Below, piece after piece: positions 29,194 through 39,222 of a stretch of DNA of 64,000 nt. A model generated the notes under the pieces. It was given only the letters and a program-made list of their open reading frames with translations. It did no database searches and was not told the origin of the DNA. A program made the translations under genes and the position numbers. Position 1 is the first letter of the stretch, and each line of letters starts with the position of its first letter. The DNA is from Prochlorococcus sp. AG-347-K18. Its GTDB lineage: Bacteria; Cyanobacteriota; Cyanobacteriia; PCC-6307; Cyanobiaceae. The stretch is from the NCBI GenBank assembly GCA_003281365.1, contig QCCF01000001.1, positions 124,001 to 188,000 of the forward strand, read 5' to 3'.

Positions 29194-29264
29194 CAATTTT
29201 ATACTTGCATCCCGAAATTAAATTTGTTAAATTAAAAAATTCTTTTTTTTTGAATTCCAAAATA

Positions 29265-30017
29265 TCAATTTTTTATTTGTTTCAAAGGTTTAATTCCATT
29301 CCATGTAACGTGGTCTTTGTGGAATTCAAAGGAACATGGTATTGATATCATTCCTGCATTTAAAGATTCTCTAAAAAGATTGCCATATAAGGGATCTGCA
29401 TCATCTCCAGTTGCAAAGAAACAAGCGTCTACTCTTGTTATGCAAAGTACTAAAACACTTTTACTTTCGGGAATCAATTCCTTTAATTCTATGAGGTGTT
29501 TTTGCCCTCTTTTTGTTACTGTATCTGGGAAAAGAGCTACATTTTCTTTAATCCAGGTCGTATTTTTAACCTCTATGTAAATGTTACGTTTATCAGGATT
29601 TGAAGATTTTGGAGTTAAAAAAAAGTCAATTCTGCTTTTTTTATCTCTTCCATAGGGTACTTCAGACTTAATTGTCTCTATTTCTCCAATTATTTCGTTT
29701 AACAAATTTTTTTCGATAACCTTTTTGATCAACTTATTCGCAAACAGAGTATTAATTCCTACCCAAACCTCCTCATTTTTTGCATTTAGAACACATATTT
29801 GCTCCCATGTATAAGGTAATTTTCTTTTTGGAGATGAGGAAACACTAATTCTTACTTTTGCACCTTCTCTCAAAAGTCCTTTCATTGGACCGGTATTAGC
29901 ACAATGAGCAGTTACTATCTCTCCAGTTTCTAATTTAATGTCTGCAAGAAATCTTTTATATCTTTTGATTAAAACCCCTTCAGTTAAAGGATCAAATTCA
30001 ATTATCCGAGCATTCAT
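29265..30017 (-). CDS. sfsA: SfsA family protein (sugar fermentation stimulation homologue)
   Basis: A 250-residue SfsA protein. The N-terminus shows [15 protein letters not shown] and the [12 protein letters not shown] motif; a RKLPYTWE segment and a nuclease-like core ([16 protein letters not shown]) follow. The core resembles PD-(D/E)XK nucleases and SfsA binds DNA in E. coli, but its function is unsettled. It lies downstream of a divergent murJ gene (47 bases). The annotation is by family only. Confidence 0.92.
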   Translation of the reverse strand: MNARIIEFDPLTEGVLIKRYKRFLADIKLETGEIVTAHCANTGPMKGLLREGAKVRISVSSSPKRKLPYTWEQICVLNAKNEEVWVGINTLFANKLIKKVIEKNLLNEIIGEIETIKSEVPYGRDKKSRIDFFLTPKSSNPDKRNIYIEVKNTTWIKENVALFPDTVTKRGQKHLIELKELIPESKSVLVLCITRVDACFFATGDDADPLYGNLFRESLNAGMISIPCSFEFHKDHVTWNGIKPLKQIKN

Positions 30018-30064
30018 AAATATGTCGTTAGATAAAAATCAAATATAATTGAAACTTATTCTTC

Positions 30065-31675
30065 TTGAACAATCTTAAACAAACCCAAATGCATTCGTTT
30101 TTAAAAAATAATGGTTTTTCAATTTCATTTGGTACTAGTCTTAGTAAATTAGCTGGATGTTTAAGACAAATATTTATAGCTGCTGCTTTTGGAGTTGGCA
30201 TAACATATGACGCATTTAATTATGCCTATATCATTCCAGGTTTTTTGCTCATAATCATTGGAGGAATTAATGGCCCTTTACATAATGCAGTGGTTGCCGT
30301 TTTAACTCCTCTTAATAAAAAGAATGGAGGGATTGTTTTAACTCAAGTAAGCATAAAACTTTCAATAATATTATTTGGATTAGCTATATTGATTTACTTT
30401 AATTCAAGTTTATTAATTGAATTATTAGCCCCCAATTTAAGTTATGAAGGTAAATCTATTGCTACTCACCAATTAAGAATTCTTACACCTTGTATCCCAT
30501 TATCTGGCTTCATAGGTTTAAGCTTTGGAGCATTAAACTCCCAAAAAAAGTTCTTTTTATCAAGTATCAGTCCAGCCATAACAAGCGTAACTATTATTTT
30601 TTTTATTTTATTCAATTTGACTTTTGGCCAAGAAAATACTCACAAAAATTTATTAACTTCATCGGGATTACTAGCTTTTGCAACTTTGACAGGAACTTTT
30701 ATTCAGTTTGTTATTCAAATTTGGGAAATAAATAAAATCGGCCTCTTAAGATTAGAATCAACCTTCCAATTACTTAAAAATGAACAGAGGAGAATTTTAA
30801 AACTAATTATTCCTTCATCTATCTCATCAGGTCTTAGTCAAATTAATGTTTTCATTGATATGTTTTTTGCTTCCAGTTTTCAGGGAGCCGCATCGGGACT
30901 AGCTTACGGAAATTTTCTTATACAAGCCCCATTAGGCATATTATCTAACTCTTTAATTTTGCCATTACTTCCAGAATTTTCTCAATTGAGAAGTGATAAA
31001 GACACAAGGGGTATCCAAAAAAAATTAATATCTGGAATAGAGAACTGTTTCTTAACAACTATTTTTTTGACTGGATTTTTCATAACATTCAATAACAATA
31101 TTGTAGAAGTAATTTTTCAAAGAGGAGCTTTTGATTATTTAGCAGCTTCAAAAGTAAAGAATATACTAATTGCTTATGCAGTTGGAATACCTTTTTACCT
31201 TTTTAGAGATTTGTTAGTAAGAACTTACTACTCATTAGAAAAAACAAAATTCCCCTTTAGATTGTCATGTGCAGGGATAATATTTAATGTTTTTTTTGAT
31301 TGGTTTTTAATTGGTGCACCAATTAAGAATTTTGGAAATCTCCTACCGTATAATTTCGGAGTCGTAGGAATAATTTTATCTTCAGTAATAGTCAACTTTA
31401 TAGTTTGTATTTTTCTTTCTTTCAATCTTCGTAATGAAAGTATCCATTTGCCTAACTTGGTTTTATTGAGGAAAATGTTACTCATGTTTTTAGCTTCTAT
31501 TATAGACAGCACATTTTGTTTTACTATTCTCAAAAATACGAATAACTTAGATTCAAATTTCGGAGAATTTTTATTATTAATATTTGGATCTCTAACTTTT
31601 TTTGTGATTTATTTTTTGCTTACAAAATTTTTAAAAGTAAATAAATACAAAATATATCAAAAAAGACCTAGTTAA
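30065..31675 (+). CDS. murJ: Lipid II flippase MurJ (MviN family)
   Basis: A 536-residue polytopic protein with about 14 predicted membrane helices. The start TSLSKLAGCLRQIFIAAAFG contains the family's conserved N-terminal arginine region, and FQRGAFDYLAASKV is a typical MurJ motif. It flips lipid-linked peptidoglycan precursors across the inner membrane. The start is TTG 30065; an in-frame ATG at 30089 (M at residue 9) is an alternative. It converges on the small DUF3181 gene with an 8-base overlap. Confidence 0.92.
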   Translation: MNNLKQTQMHSFLKNNGFSISFGTSLSKLAGCLRQIFIAAAFGVGITYDAFNYAYIIPGFLLIIIGGINGPLHNAVVAVLTPLNKKNGGIVLTQVSIKLSIILFGLAILIYFNSSLLIELLAPNLSYEGKSIATHQLRILTPCIPLSGFIGLSFGALNSQKKFFLSSISPAITSVTIIFFILFNLTFGQENTHKNLLTSSGLLAFATLTGTFIQFVIQIWEINKIGLLRLESTFQLLKNEQRRILKLIIPSSISSGLSQINVFIDMFFASSFQGAASGLAYGNFLIQAPLGILSNSLILPLLPEFSQLRSDKDTRGIQKKLISGIENCFLTTIFLTGFFITFNNNIVEVIFQRGAFDYLAASKVKNILIAYAVGIPFYLFRDLLVRTYYSLEKTKFPFRLSCAGIIFNVFFDWFLIGAPIKNFGNLLPYNFGVVGIILSSVIVNFIVCIFLSFNLRNESIHLPNLVLLRKMLLMFLASIIDSTFCFTILKNTNNLDSNFGEFLLLIFGSLTFFVIYFLLTKFLKVNKYKIYQKRPS

Positions 31676-31955
31676 AAAAACTTTCCAAAATCTCTTCTAA
31701 TTCAAAAATTTGTGAGGCAGTTATTAAATTAATAAGTGGGATACTTTTAACTCCATCCCCTACTTTTACGTTTATTTCATTCAAACTTATTTTTGCAGCA
31801 TCTGATGCGCCTTGATCTTTATTGCTGATACACTCAATAGCAAGATTTCTAGCTAGACCAGCATCTCCAAGATATAAATTCCACTTTTCAATTTTGATAA
31901 AAATCTTTTCTGAAATAATATTTGCTAGGTCACTTATTTGGATCTTAGATTCCAT
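31668..31955 (-). CDS. DUF3181 family protein, conserved in cyanobacteria
   Basis: A 95-residue soluble protein with no membrane segment. It looks like the DUF3181 family, small cyanobacterial proteins of unknown role, with the segments WNLYLGDAGLARNLAIECIS and VGDGVKSIPL. The family call is from memory of its signature and is moderately sure. It precedes no obvious partner; the two-helix protein gene lies 13 bases upstream on the same strand, so they may be co-transcribed. Confidence 0.7.
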   Translation of the reverse strand: MESKIQISDLANIISEKIFIKIEKWNLYLGDAGLARNLAIECISNKDQGASDAAKISLNEINVKVGDGVKSIPLINLITASQIFELEEILESFFN

Positions 31956-31968
31956 AAGTAAAGTAGAT

Positions 31969-32220
31969 TTAATTTGATTGGATTTCTGAATCTTTAGGTT
32001 TTTTTATAATAACAAAAAGTAAGTGAATACCTAAAAGAGTTGACCACAAAATTGCAAAATTATTAAAAAAAGCAATTTCATATTTAATTTCTTTTAAAAG
32101 CCACGTGCCACTTACAACGGCAGTAAATATCATGCAGTGAATCACAAAATTTACTATTCGAGAAAAATGTTTGTAGATGGGATCTTTTAAATCGCCATTT
32201 CCGTACCACTTTATGGGCAT
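31969..32220 (-). CDS. Small two-helix membrane protein, function unknown
   Basis: An 83-residue protein with an N-terminal WYGNGDLKDPIYKHFSRIVNFVIH segment (split here in function: soluble head then helix) and two hydrophobic helices (about 20-42 and 50-70), ending in a charged tail. The length, the ATG start and a tight 13-base gap to the DUF3181 gene support a real gene. I do not recognise a named family, but the conserved-looking head suggests a cyanobacterial membrane family rather than noise. Confidence 0.6.
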   Translation of the reverse strand: MPIKWYGNGDLKDPIYKHFSRIVNFVIHCMIFTAVVSGTWLLKEIKYEIAFFNNFAILWSTLLGIHLLFVIIKKPKDSEIQSN

Positions 32221-32308
32221 ATTTTAATAATGATATTGTTAATAATAGATATTTTACCTGAAATCTAGTTGACTAAGAGACCCCGAAACAGAGATATTAC
32301 ATAATTAT

Positions 32309-32382
32309 GCGCCTGTAGCTCAGTGGATTAGAGCACCTGACTACGGATCAGGGTGTCGGGAGTTCGAATCTCTCCAGGCGCG
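32309..32382 (+). tRNA. tRNA-Arg (ACG)
   Basis: The 74-base cloverleaf has acceptor GCGCCTG/CAGGCGC (32309-32315 with 32375-32381), discriminator G, D-arm with GTAGCTCAGTGG, anticodon stem CCTGA/TCAGG with loop CTACGGA (anticodon ACG) and T-loop TTCGAATC. The ACG anticodon, with A34 edited to inosine, reads CGN arginine codons. No CCA is encoded. Confidence 0.97.
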
Positions 32383-32460
32383 TTTAAAATTATGAAATAT
32401 TATTTTTATAATTTTCTAAAAAATATCGTCTATATTATGAGTATTACTTAATCAAATTCA

Positions 32461-33732
32461 ATGAATATTCTTCAAAATCTTAAAGAAAGCGATCCAGTAA
32501 TATCAAATTTTATCAACTCTGAAAAAAATAGACAGGAAACTCATCTTGAGTTAATAGCAAGTGAAAATTTCGCATCAATTGCCGTCATGCAGGCTCAAGG
32601 ATCTGTGCTTACAAATAAATATGCCGAGGGATTACCTCAAAAAAGATATTACGGGGGATGTGAATTTGTTGATCAAATAGAAGAATTAGCTATTCAAAGA
32701 GCGAAAAAATTATTTAATGCAAATTGGGCTAATGTTCAACCACATAGTGGAGCACAGGCAAATGCTGCTGTTTTTCTAAGTCTGCTCAACCCTGGCGACA
32801 CAATTATGGGGATGGATTTATCTCACGGTGGACACCTAACTCATGGATCTCCAGTAAATATGAGTGGCAAGTGGTTCAATGCCGTTCACTATGGGGTTAA
32901 TAAAGAAACTAGTGAATTAAATTTTGATGAAATAAGAGAGATAGCACTAGAAACAAAACCAAAATTAATCATATGTGGATATTCTGCTTATCCAAGAACA
33001 ATCAATTTTGAATCATTTAGAAAAATTGCAGATGAAGTTGGTGCATTCTTAATGGCCGATATTGCTCACATCGCTGGGCTCGTAGCAAGCAAACTTCACC
33101 CAAATCCAATACCTTATTGTGATGTAGTAACTACAACTACTCATAAAACATTAAGAGGGCCTAGAGGGGGACTTATATTATGTAAAGATGCAGATTTTGG
33201 CAAGAAATTTGATAAATCTGTTTTCCCTGGAACTCAGGGTGGTCCACTAGAACATACTATTGCCGCTAAAGCAGTAGCCTTTGGAGAGGCCTTACAGACA
33301 GATTTTGTTAATTATTCCGAACAAGTAATTAAAAATGCCAAAGTTCTAGCTTCAACTTTAATAAATAGAGGCATTGATATTGTTAGTGGTGGCACTGATA
33401 ACCATATTGTTTTACTCGATTTAAGAAGTATCAATATGACTGGTAAAATTGCTGACTTGCTGGTAAGTGAAGTAAATATCACCGCAAATAAAAATACTGT
33501 TCCCTTTGATCCTGAATCACCCTTTGTTACTAGCGGGCTAAGGTTGGGTACTGCTGCTTTAACTACTAGAGGCTTTAATGAGAATGCTTTTAATGAAGTT
33601 GGCGAAATTATTGCTGATAGATTACTTAATCCAGACGATTCTCTAATTGAAAGTCAATGTAAGGAAAGAGTTTTAAGCTTATGCAACCAATTTCCTCTTT
33701 ATGAAGGCAAACTTGAAGCATCAATTAAATGA
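32461..33732 (+). CDS. glyA: Serine hydroxymethyltransferase
   Basis: GlyA interconverts serine and glycine with transfer of a one-carbon unit to tetrahydrofolate, important also for photorespiratory glycine. The 423-residue PLP enzyme has the ELIASENF N-terminus, [15 protein letters not shown], and the PLP lysine K229 in [14 protein letters not shown]. Its stop overlaps the cinA-like start by 4 bases, so the two are translationally coupled. Confidence 0.98.
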   Translation: MNILQNLKESDPVISNFINSEKNRQETHLELIASENFASIAVMQAQGSVLTNKYAEGLPQKRYYGGCEFVDQIEELAIQRAKKLFNANWANVQPHSGAQANAAVFLSLLNPGDTIMGMDLSHGGHLTHGSPVNMSGKWFNAVHYGVNKETSELNFDEIREIALETKPKLIICGYSAYPRTINFESFRKIADEVGAFLMADIAHIAGLVASKLHPNPIPYCDVVTTTTHKTLRGPRGGLILCKDADFGKKFDKSVFPGTQGGPLEHTIAAKAVAFGEALQTDFVNYSEQVIKNAKVLASTLINRGIDIVSGGTDNHIVLLDLRSINMTGKIADLLVSEVNITANKNTVPFDPESPFVTSGLRLGTAALTTRGFNENAFNEVGEIIADRLLNPDDSLIESQCKERVLSLCNQFPLYEGKLEASIK

Positions 33733-35003
33733 GTCCTAATTCCAAGGGAGTTGAAATCCTTTCTATTGGAACAGAGCTACTTTTAGGAAATATCATAAAT
33801 ACAAATGCTAAATGGCTTTCTGAACAGTTGTCACAATTAGGCTTAAATCACTTTAGGCAATCAACTGTAGGTGATAACAGTGATCGAATTATAAAAGTAG
33901 TCCAAGAAATATCGAGAAGAAGTAATCTTCTAATTACAACAGGTGGCTTGGGATCCACCCCAGATGACTTAACTAATGAAGCGATAGCCAAATCATTTAA
34001 TGTATCTCTTTTTGAAAGACCGCACTTATGGGATGAAATTAAGCAAAAAATTTCAAACTCAAATCTCCAGTACGACTCCTCTAGCTTAAGGAAACAATGT
34101 TTTTTCCCAAAAAATGCTCAAATAATTAGTAACCCTAGGGGGACTGCCCCTGGAATGATATGGGAACCAGTAAAAGGATTTACTATTCTTACTTTTCCAG
34201 GAGTACCGAGTGAAATGAAAGCTATGTGGGAAGAGACCGCTTTTGAATTCATTAAAACCAATTTCTCAGAAGGTTACTCCTTTTTTTCAAATACTCTTAA
34301 ATTTGCAGGCATTGGAGAATCTAGCGTTGCTGAAAAAATTAATGATCTATTGAATCTTAAAAACCCCACTGTTGCTCCATATGCAAACTTAGGAGAAGTT
34401 AAACTGAGAATCACAGCCAGAGCAAAGAATGGAGTGGAAGCAAAAAGTATTATTAAACCTGTAAAAGATAAATTAAAAAAGGAGTTCTCAAAGTTTATTT
34501 TTGGAGAAGATTATGATACTCTCCCTAGCGTTTTAATAAAAGAATTAGCCAAGAGGAATCAAACTATTGTTTTTGCTGAATCCTGTACGGGAGGTCTTAT
34601 ATCATCATCACTAACATCAATATCAGGTTCTTCTCAAGTTTTTAAAGGCAGTATTGTTTCATATAGTAATGAGCTAAAAAATTCATTATTAAATATTTCG
34701 GAAGACATGCTTAATAAATATGGAGCTGTTTCTGAAGAAGTTTGTGAGGCTATGGCAATTAATGTCAAAAGTAGATTAGGAGCAGACTGGGCGATTGCTA
34801 TAAGTGGAATTGCTGGTCCCCTTGGAGGAACCATAGAAAAACCTGTTGGACTAGTGCATATTTCGATTTCAGGACCTAATAATCACATTACTAATATCAA
34901 AAAAATATTTAACTCAACCAGAAATAGAATAGAAATTCAAAGACTAAGTGTAAATGAGTGTTTGAACAGTATCAGATTAATCCTATTATCGAATAGTAAG
35001 TAA
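33729..35003 (+). CDS. cinA: CinA-like protein (competence/damage-inducible, PncC domain)
   Basis: A 424-residue two-domain protein: an N-terminal MoCF-like domain ([48 protein letters not shown]) and a C-terminal CinA/PncC amidohydrolase domain with [15 protein letters not shown] and [10 protein letters not shown]. PncC-type domains deamidate nicotinamide mononucleotide in NAD recycling. It begins in a 4-base ATGA overlap with glyA and ends 12 bases before leuC, within one transcription unit. No competence genes are nearby. Confidence 0.93.
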   Translation: MSPNSKGVEILSIGTELLLGNIINTNAKWLSEQLSQLGLNHFRQSTVGDNSDRIIKVVQEISRRSNLLITTGGLGSTPDDLTNEAIAKSFNVSLFERPHLWDEIKQKISNSNLQYDSSSLRKQCFFPKNAQIISNPRGTAPGMIWEPVKGFTILTFPGVPSEMKAMWEETAFEFIKTNFSEGYSFFSNTLKFAGIGESSVAEKINDLLNLKNPTVAPYANLGEVKLRITARAKNGVEAKSIIKPVKDKLKKEFSKFIFGEDYDTLPSVLIKELAKRNQTIVFAESCTGGLISSSLTSISGSSQVFKGSIVSYSNELKNSLLNISEDMLNKYGAVSEEVCEAMAINVKSRLGADWAIAISGIAGPLGGTIEKPVGLVHISISGPNNHITNIKKIFNSTRNRIEIQRLSVNECLNSIRLILLSNSK

Positions 35004-35015
35004 TTTTTTTACAAA

Positions 35016-36425
35016 TTGAGTCAAGACACCTTATTTGATAAAGTTTGGGATTTACACAAAGTTTCCAGTCTTCCTGGTGGCTCAGATCAAATTTTTATTG
35101 GTCTTCACCTTATCCATGAAGTGACAAGTCCTCAAGCATTCGGCGCTTTAAAAGATAAAAATTTAAAAGTAAAATTCCCTAGTAGAACTGTCGCTACAGT
35201 TGATCATATTGTACCGACAGATAATCAAAGCAGACCTTTCAAAGATAATCTTGCTGAGCAAATGATTGAAACACTAGAAAAAAATTGCTTACAACATAAA
35301 ATTAGATTTTATAATATTGGCAGTGGAAATCAAGGAATAGTTCATGTGGTAGCTCCAGAATTGGGGCTAACTCAGCCTGGAATGACAATCGCTTGTGGAG
35401 ATTCACATACTTCAACTCATGGAGCTTTTGGGTCTATTGCTTTTGGGATAGGTACTAGTCAAGTAAGAGATGTTCTTGCTTCCCAAACCATAGCAATGAA
35501 CAAATTAAAGGTAAGACAAATTTGGTGTGATAATGAATTATCTTATGGAGTTTATGCTAAGGATTTAGTACTTCATATTATTAATAAACTCGGTGTAAAG
35601 GCTGGAGTAGGTTTTGCATATGAATTCGCAGGGCCTGCAATTAATGCATTATCAATGGAAGAAAGGATGACTATATGCAATATGTCAATTGAGGGGGGCG
35701 CGAGATGTGGATACATAAATCCTGATGAAAAAACTTTTAGTTACATAAAAAATAAATTATATGCCCCAAAAAATGAGTCTTGGAATAAAGCGCTCTTATG
35801 GTGGAAATCATTAATAAGTGATGAAAATTCTATTTATGATGATGTAATTAAATTAGATGCTTCAAAAGTAGAACCAACAGTAACTTGGGGAATTACTCCC
35901 GCTCAAAGTGTGGGAATCAATCAAAAAATCCCTCTTTTAAAAGAATTACACCCAAACGACCAATTTGTTGCTGAAGAGGCATATGAATATATGGCTTTCA
36001 AGCCAGGTCAAACAATTAAAGATACTCCAGTTGATGTATGTTTCATAGGCAGTTGTACTAACGGTAGAATCAGTGACTTAAGAGTTGCTGCAAAAATATT
36101 AAAAGACAAAAAAGTATCTAAGAAAGTAAAAGCTTTCGTAGTGCCTGGTTCAGAAAAAGTGGCCAATGAAGCAAAAGGAGAAGGTCTTGATAAGATCTTT
36201 AGGGATTCTGGATTTCAATGGAGAGAGCCAGGTTGCTCAATGTGCCTAGCAATGAATTCAGATAAGTTGATAGGGAATCAAGTTAGTGCTAGTTCTAGTA
36301 ATAGGAATTTCAAAGGTAGACAAGGATCTCCAACCGGAAGAACACTTCTCATGAGTCCAGCAATGGTTGCTGCCGCAGCAATAAATGGCAAAGTAAGTGA
36401 CATTCGAGATTTTATAAACAAATGA
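35016..36425 (+). CDS. leuC: 3-isopropylmalate dehydratase, large subunit
   Basis: LeuC with LeuD isomerises 2-isopropylmalate in leucine synthesis and holds a 4Fe-4S cluster. The 469-residue protein has [21 protein letters not shown] with the first cluster region, [14 protein letters not shown] and the late [10 protein letters not shown] cysteines, plus [19 protein letters not shown]. The start is TTG at 35016, 12 bases after cinA. It overlaps leuD by 4 bases. Confidence 0.97.
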   Translation: MSQDTLFDKVWDLHKVSSLPGGSDQIFIGLHLIHEVTSPQAFGALKDKNLKVKFPSRTVATVDHIVPTDNQSRPFKDNLAEQMIETLEKNCLQHKIRFYNIGSGNQGIVHVVAPELGLTQPGMTIACGDSHTSTHGAFGSIAFGIGTSQVRDVLASQTIAMNKLKVRQIWCDNELSYGVYAKDLVLHIINKLGVKAGVGFAYEFAGPAINALSMEERMTICNMSIEGGARCGYINPDEKTFSYIKNKLYAPKNESWNKALLWWKSLISDENSIYDDVIKLDASKVEPTVTWGITPAQSVGINQKIPLLKELHPNDQFVAEEAYEYMAFKPGQTIKDTPVDVCFIGSCTNGRISDLRVAAKILKDKKVSKKVKAFVVPGSEKVANEAKGEGLDKIFRDSGFQWREPGCSMCLAMNSDKLIGNQVSASSSNRNFKGRQGSPTGRTLLMSPAMVAAAAINGKVSDIRDFINK

Positions 36426-37063
36426 AATCAAGATTTAGCCCGCCCATTGGAAAAATTTCACAAATAAATGGTAAATGCATTTCATTAATTGGCGACGACA
36501 TTGATACTGATCGAATAATTCCAGCACGTTTCCTCAAATGCATTAATTTTGATTCATTGGGAAAATCTGTTTTTGAAGACGATAGAGAACCTTTGAAAGG
36601 TAATCATCCTTTTGATCTAAAAGAAAATCAAGGTGCTTCTATTCTTATAGTTAATAGTAATTTTGGTTGCGGCTCTAGTAGAGAACATGCTCCTCAAGCC
36701 TTAATGAGATGGGGAATAAAGGCAATAATAGGTGAGAGTTTTGCTGAAATTTTTTACAGCAATTGTATTGCGATTGGAATTCCATGTTTTACTCTTACTA
36801 AAAAATCGATACAAAATATTCAAAAATTGAACCAAAATAAATATTTATTTTTGGATATTGATTTAAACAGTTCCTCAGCTAAGTCAAAAGATTTAAATTT
36901 CGAGCTTGAGATCAAAGAGAGTACAAGGAAAATGTTTTTATCAGGTGAATGGGATGCTACAGCTACATTGCTTGAAAACATTTCTTTAGTTGAAAGAAAG
37001 TTTGAAGAATTACCTTATACAAAATTTAGTTATGATCTCTCCTCATCTGTTGGAAAAAATTGA
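36422..37063 (+). CDS. leuD: 3-isopropylmalate dehydratase, small subunit
   Basis: A 213-residue LeuD with the [15 protein letters not shown] opening and the [16 protein letters not shown] active-site loop. It forms the heterodimer with LeuC, whose stop codon it overlaps by 4 bases (ATGA). Slightly longer than many LeuD proteins because of a C-terminal extension with [19 protein letters not shown]. It ends the glyA-cinA-leuC-leuD run. Confidence 0.96.
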   Translation: MKSRFSPPIGKISQINGKCISLIGDDIDTDRIIPARFLKCINFDSLGKSVFEDDREPLKGNHPFDLKENQGASILIVNSNFGCGSSREHAPQALMRWGIKAIIGESFAEIFYSNCIAIGIPCFTLTKKSIQNIQKLNQNKYLFLDIDLNSSSAKSKDLNFELEIKESTRKMFLSGEWDATATLLENISLVERKFEELPYTKFSYDLSSSVGKN

Positions 37064-37124
37064 AAGTTACAATAATATATTTTTAATTTTTATTTTAATT
37101 GTAATTAGGCAGTAATTTAGGAAA

Positions 37125-37253
37125 TTAATCCTGAGGACTTTCTAAATCTTTTCTGTTTGGTGTTCTAGTTGGATCACTCGCTAAAAATCCGAAAAGAAAG
37201 ATCCCAACAAAGAAGAAAACAATTGTGTATACAGAAATTTTTAAGGCAAGCAT
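37125..37253 (-). CDS. psbI: Photosystem II reaction centre protein I
   Basis: A 42-residue gene below usual ORF cut-offs. It reads [20 protein letters not shown] followed by [16 protein letters not shown], the invariant PsbI sequence: one membrane helix and a short polar tail. PsbI binds near D1 at the PSII dimer surface and aids assembly. It lies downstream of psbN on the same strand with a 108-base gap and is convergent with leuD. Confidence 0.97.
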
Positions 37254-37361
37254 AGAATTACGAGTACTATCAGATTTATATCCTATTAAATTTATATTTA
37301 AATTATGTGAAAAGGTTTACTTTTTGTATTTTTGGAAAACTTTGAAATACTTTGAAAGAGA

Positions 37362-37514
37362 TTAATCATCATGATCATCCCAGGGATCTGTAAGTTTTGC
37401 AGCTTTAGGTCCGAATGCAGTCCAAAGACCAAAGCCAGTTAAAGCTAGAAGTAATGCCAAGATTGTTACTGCTATAGATACTGCAGGATCTGGAGCGGAT
37501 GATAAAGTTTGCAT
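37362..37514 (-). CDS. psbN: PsbN, photosystem II assembly protein
   Basis: A 50-residue protein with a single membrane helix (AVSIAVTILALLLALTGFG) followed by LWTAFGPKAAKLTDPWDDH, the PsbN signature. PsbN is no longer regarded as a PSII subunit but is needed for assembly and repair of the reaction centre. It is divergently arranged with psbH, 80 bases apart, as is usual in cyanobacteria and plastids. Confidence 0.97.
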   Translation of the reverse strand: MQTLSSAPDPAVSIAVTILALLLALTGFGLWTAFGPKAAKLTDPWDDHDD

Positions 37515-37594
37515 CAATTTTGCTAAGTTTGTAAACAATTTATGTATCAGTTCTTATACAATAGCGAAATAATACTCGATTTAGTGAATTCAAC

Positions 37595-37795
37595 ATGGGT
37601 CAAAAAACAGCCTTAGGAAGTCTTTTAAAAGCAATTGGCAATTCAGGTCAAGGTAAAGTTGTACCTGGTTGGGGAGCCGTGCCTATTATGACAGTAATAG
37701 GTTTACTCCTCCTGATTTTCTTAGTTATTCTTCTACAAATCTATAACCAATCATTACTATTACAAGGATTTTCAGTAGATTGGAACGGAAATTAA
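37595..37795 (+). CDS. psbH: Photosystem II reaction centre protein H
   Basis: A 66-residue single-helix protein. The [21 protein letters not shown]-terminus, the [14 protein letters not shown] motif and the [19 protein letters not shown] tail are PsbH signatures. PsbH is a PSII subunit that stabilises the QB site and bicarbonate binding. The Thr-phosphorylation site of plants is absent, as in other cyanobacteria. It is divergent from psbN and followed by a terminator. Confidence 0.98.
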   Translation: MGQKTALGSLLKAIGNSGQGKVVPGWGAVPIMTVIGLLLLIFLVILLQIYNQSLLLQGFSVDWNGN

Positions 37796-37839
37796 ATTTC
37801 TGAACTCACACAAATTTCCCTTACTTATGAGTACATAAA

Positions 37840-37877
37840 TTAACAAACTTTCTCGGAGTTTGTTAATTTATTTTCTT
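37840..37877 (+). terminator. Rho-independent terminator of psbH
   Basis: A 10-bp perfect stem (TTAACAAACT / AGTTTGTTAA, 37840-37866) with loop TTCTCGG is followed by TTTATTTTCTT, 45 bases after the psbH stop. Confidence 0.82.
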
Positions 37878-37934
37878 CGTTATAGTTTATTTATATATTT
37901 ATAATTCTCAATAAACGAGATATAGAAATACATC

Positions 37935-38537
37935 ATGAATGAAATATATCTAATTGGATTAGGGAATCCAGGTAAAAAATATTCAAAAAGTAGACATAAT
38001 ATTGGTTTTTTACTGCTTGAAATTCTCTCAAAAAAATACAAGTCAAATTTTTTATTAAAAGATAAACTTAAATGTTCCTTCTCAGAATTTAAAATCAATG
38101 ATGCCACTTACAGGTTATTCTTACCAAATACCTTTATGAATAATAGTGGTGATGCTGTTCGAGCAATAATTGATTGGTACAAAATTAACTTAGATCAGAT
38201 CTATATAATAGTCGATGATAAAGATCTTCCTCTTGGAAAAATAAGATTTAGAAAAAAAGGAAGTTCAGGTGGACATAACGGGCTTAAAAGCATCATTGAA
38301 AAATTGCAAACTCATAATTTTAATAGAATAAGAATTGGAATTGGCTCGCCTCGATCAATTCAAGGAATTAAGAATTTCAACACTATTTCCCATGTGTTAG
38401 GTAATATTTCTCTAGAAGAAAAAACAATATTGGATAAAGTGTATAAAAAGGTAATAGAATCTTTGGAACAATTAAACACTAAAAGAGAAGAATTTATAAT
38501 AGAGGAATTAAATTCTTTTGATAAAGAACAAATATAA
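37935..38537 (+). CDS. pth: Peptidyl-tRNA hydrolase
   Basis: Pth frees tRNA from peptidyl-tRNA dropped during translation. The 200-residue protein has the GLGNPGKKYSKSRHNIGF signature including the catalytic histidine, FMNNSGDAV, the DDKDLPLG aspartate and GSSGGHNGLKSI. All catalytic residues are in place. It is followed 4 bases later by the DUF3146 gene. Confidence 0.96.
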   Translation: MNEIYLIGLGNPGKKYSKSRHNIGFLLLEILSKKYKSNFLLKDKLKCSFSEFKINDATYRLFLPNTFMNNSGDAVRAIIDWYKINLDQIYIIVDDKDLPLGKIRFRKKGSSGGHNGLKSIIEKLQTHNFNRIRIGIGSPRSIQGIKNFNTISHVLGNISLEEKTILDKVYKKVIESLEQLNTKREEFIIEELNSFDKEQI

Positions 38538-38540
38538 GAA

Positions 38541-38798
38541 ATGCGTCCAAAACCAGAAACGATAGCAAACGTAAGTGTTAAAGAATACTGCTTCTCAAAA
38601 AAACAAATTAAGGGCATTGTGCAAGCTAGTCAATTCAAATGGACTTTTACATGGTCTTTTAATAAAGGTTTATTATTAGTAAATCCACCTTTGGGAAGAG
38701 CATTAATTGAGGATGCCTTATTAAGATTTTTATTGAAAAAAGATTATGAATTAGAGGCAGGTAGTGAATATAAATTTACTATTTCAGCCAAGTTTTAA
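38541..38798 (+). CDS. DUF3146 family protein, conserved in cyanobacteria
   Basis: An 85-residue protein with no membrane segments, matching the cyanobacterial DUF3146 family in its ASQFKWTFTWSFNKGLLLVNPP core. Its role is unknown. It follows pth by 3 bases, so it is probably co-transcribed with it. The 3' end overlaps the convergent RNase H-fold gene by 20 bases. Confidence 0.78.
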   Translation: MRPKPETIANVSVKEYCFSKKQIKGIVQASQFKWTFTWSFNKGLLLVNPPLGRALIEDALLRFLLKKDYELEAGSEYKFTISAKF

Positions 38799-39216
38799 AA
38801 TCAATATTCTGATTCAAAGTGAACTTCATTTTGCAATAATCTTCCAAAATTATCAAGGCTGATATCGCATCAAGATTTTTATTGAGAATAAATAACTCCT
38901 TTGGAATCAAAAGCATCAAAGGACTAATTGGGAAAAGTTCAAAATATCTTGCTTTAGCTCTGAAGGTAGTATTTTTTTCTTCAAAAATTATTATTTCTTT
39001 CTCAAAAAAATTAAGTTTTTCTCTAATCTCTCTGCTAGTTGTACCATTACCAATAATAATTTTTGATATGTCCTCAACAGCATTTAAATTTCTGACATAA
39101 TTCTCGAGAAGTTCACTTTTAAGGATAATTGCTTTAAAAACTTTTTTTTCACTTATTCCAGCCAAGACTAACCCACACTTATATTTACCAGGATCGATGG
39201 ATATAAATTTAATCAT
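38779..39216 (-). CDS. RNase H-fold protein, RuvC/YqgF-like
   Basis: A 145-residue protein beginning ISIDPGKYKCGLVLAG, the opening motif of the RuvC/YqgF (RNase H-like) superfamily with the first acidic residue at D8. A second acidic residue may be E75-E76 (FEEKN), and AISALIILEDY holds a late acidic site. It is distinct from, and shorter than, canonical RuvC. Function is unknown. It starts 6 bases after the DUF3084 gene, itself 39 bases after ntcA, on the same strand. Confidence 0.65.
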   Translation of the reverse strand: MIKFISIDPGKYKCGLVLAGISEKKVFKAIILKSELLENYVRNLNAVEDISKIIIGNGTTSREIREKLNFFEKEIIIFEEKNTTFRAKARYFELFPISPLMLLIPKELFILNKNLDAISALIILEDYCKMKFTLNQNIDFKTWLK

Positions 39217-39222
39217 AAAAGT

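Noticed and set aside
37254-37361. Repeat ACTTTGAAA in the gap between psbI and psbN
   Set aside because: Two short copies in very AT-rich DNA; no array or wider pattern.
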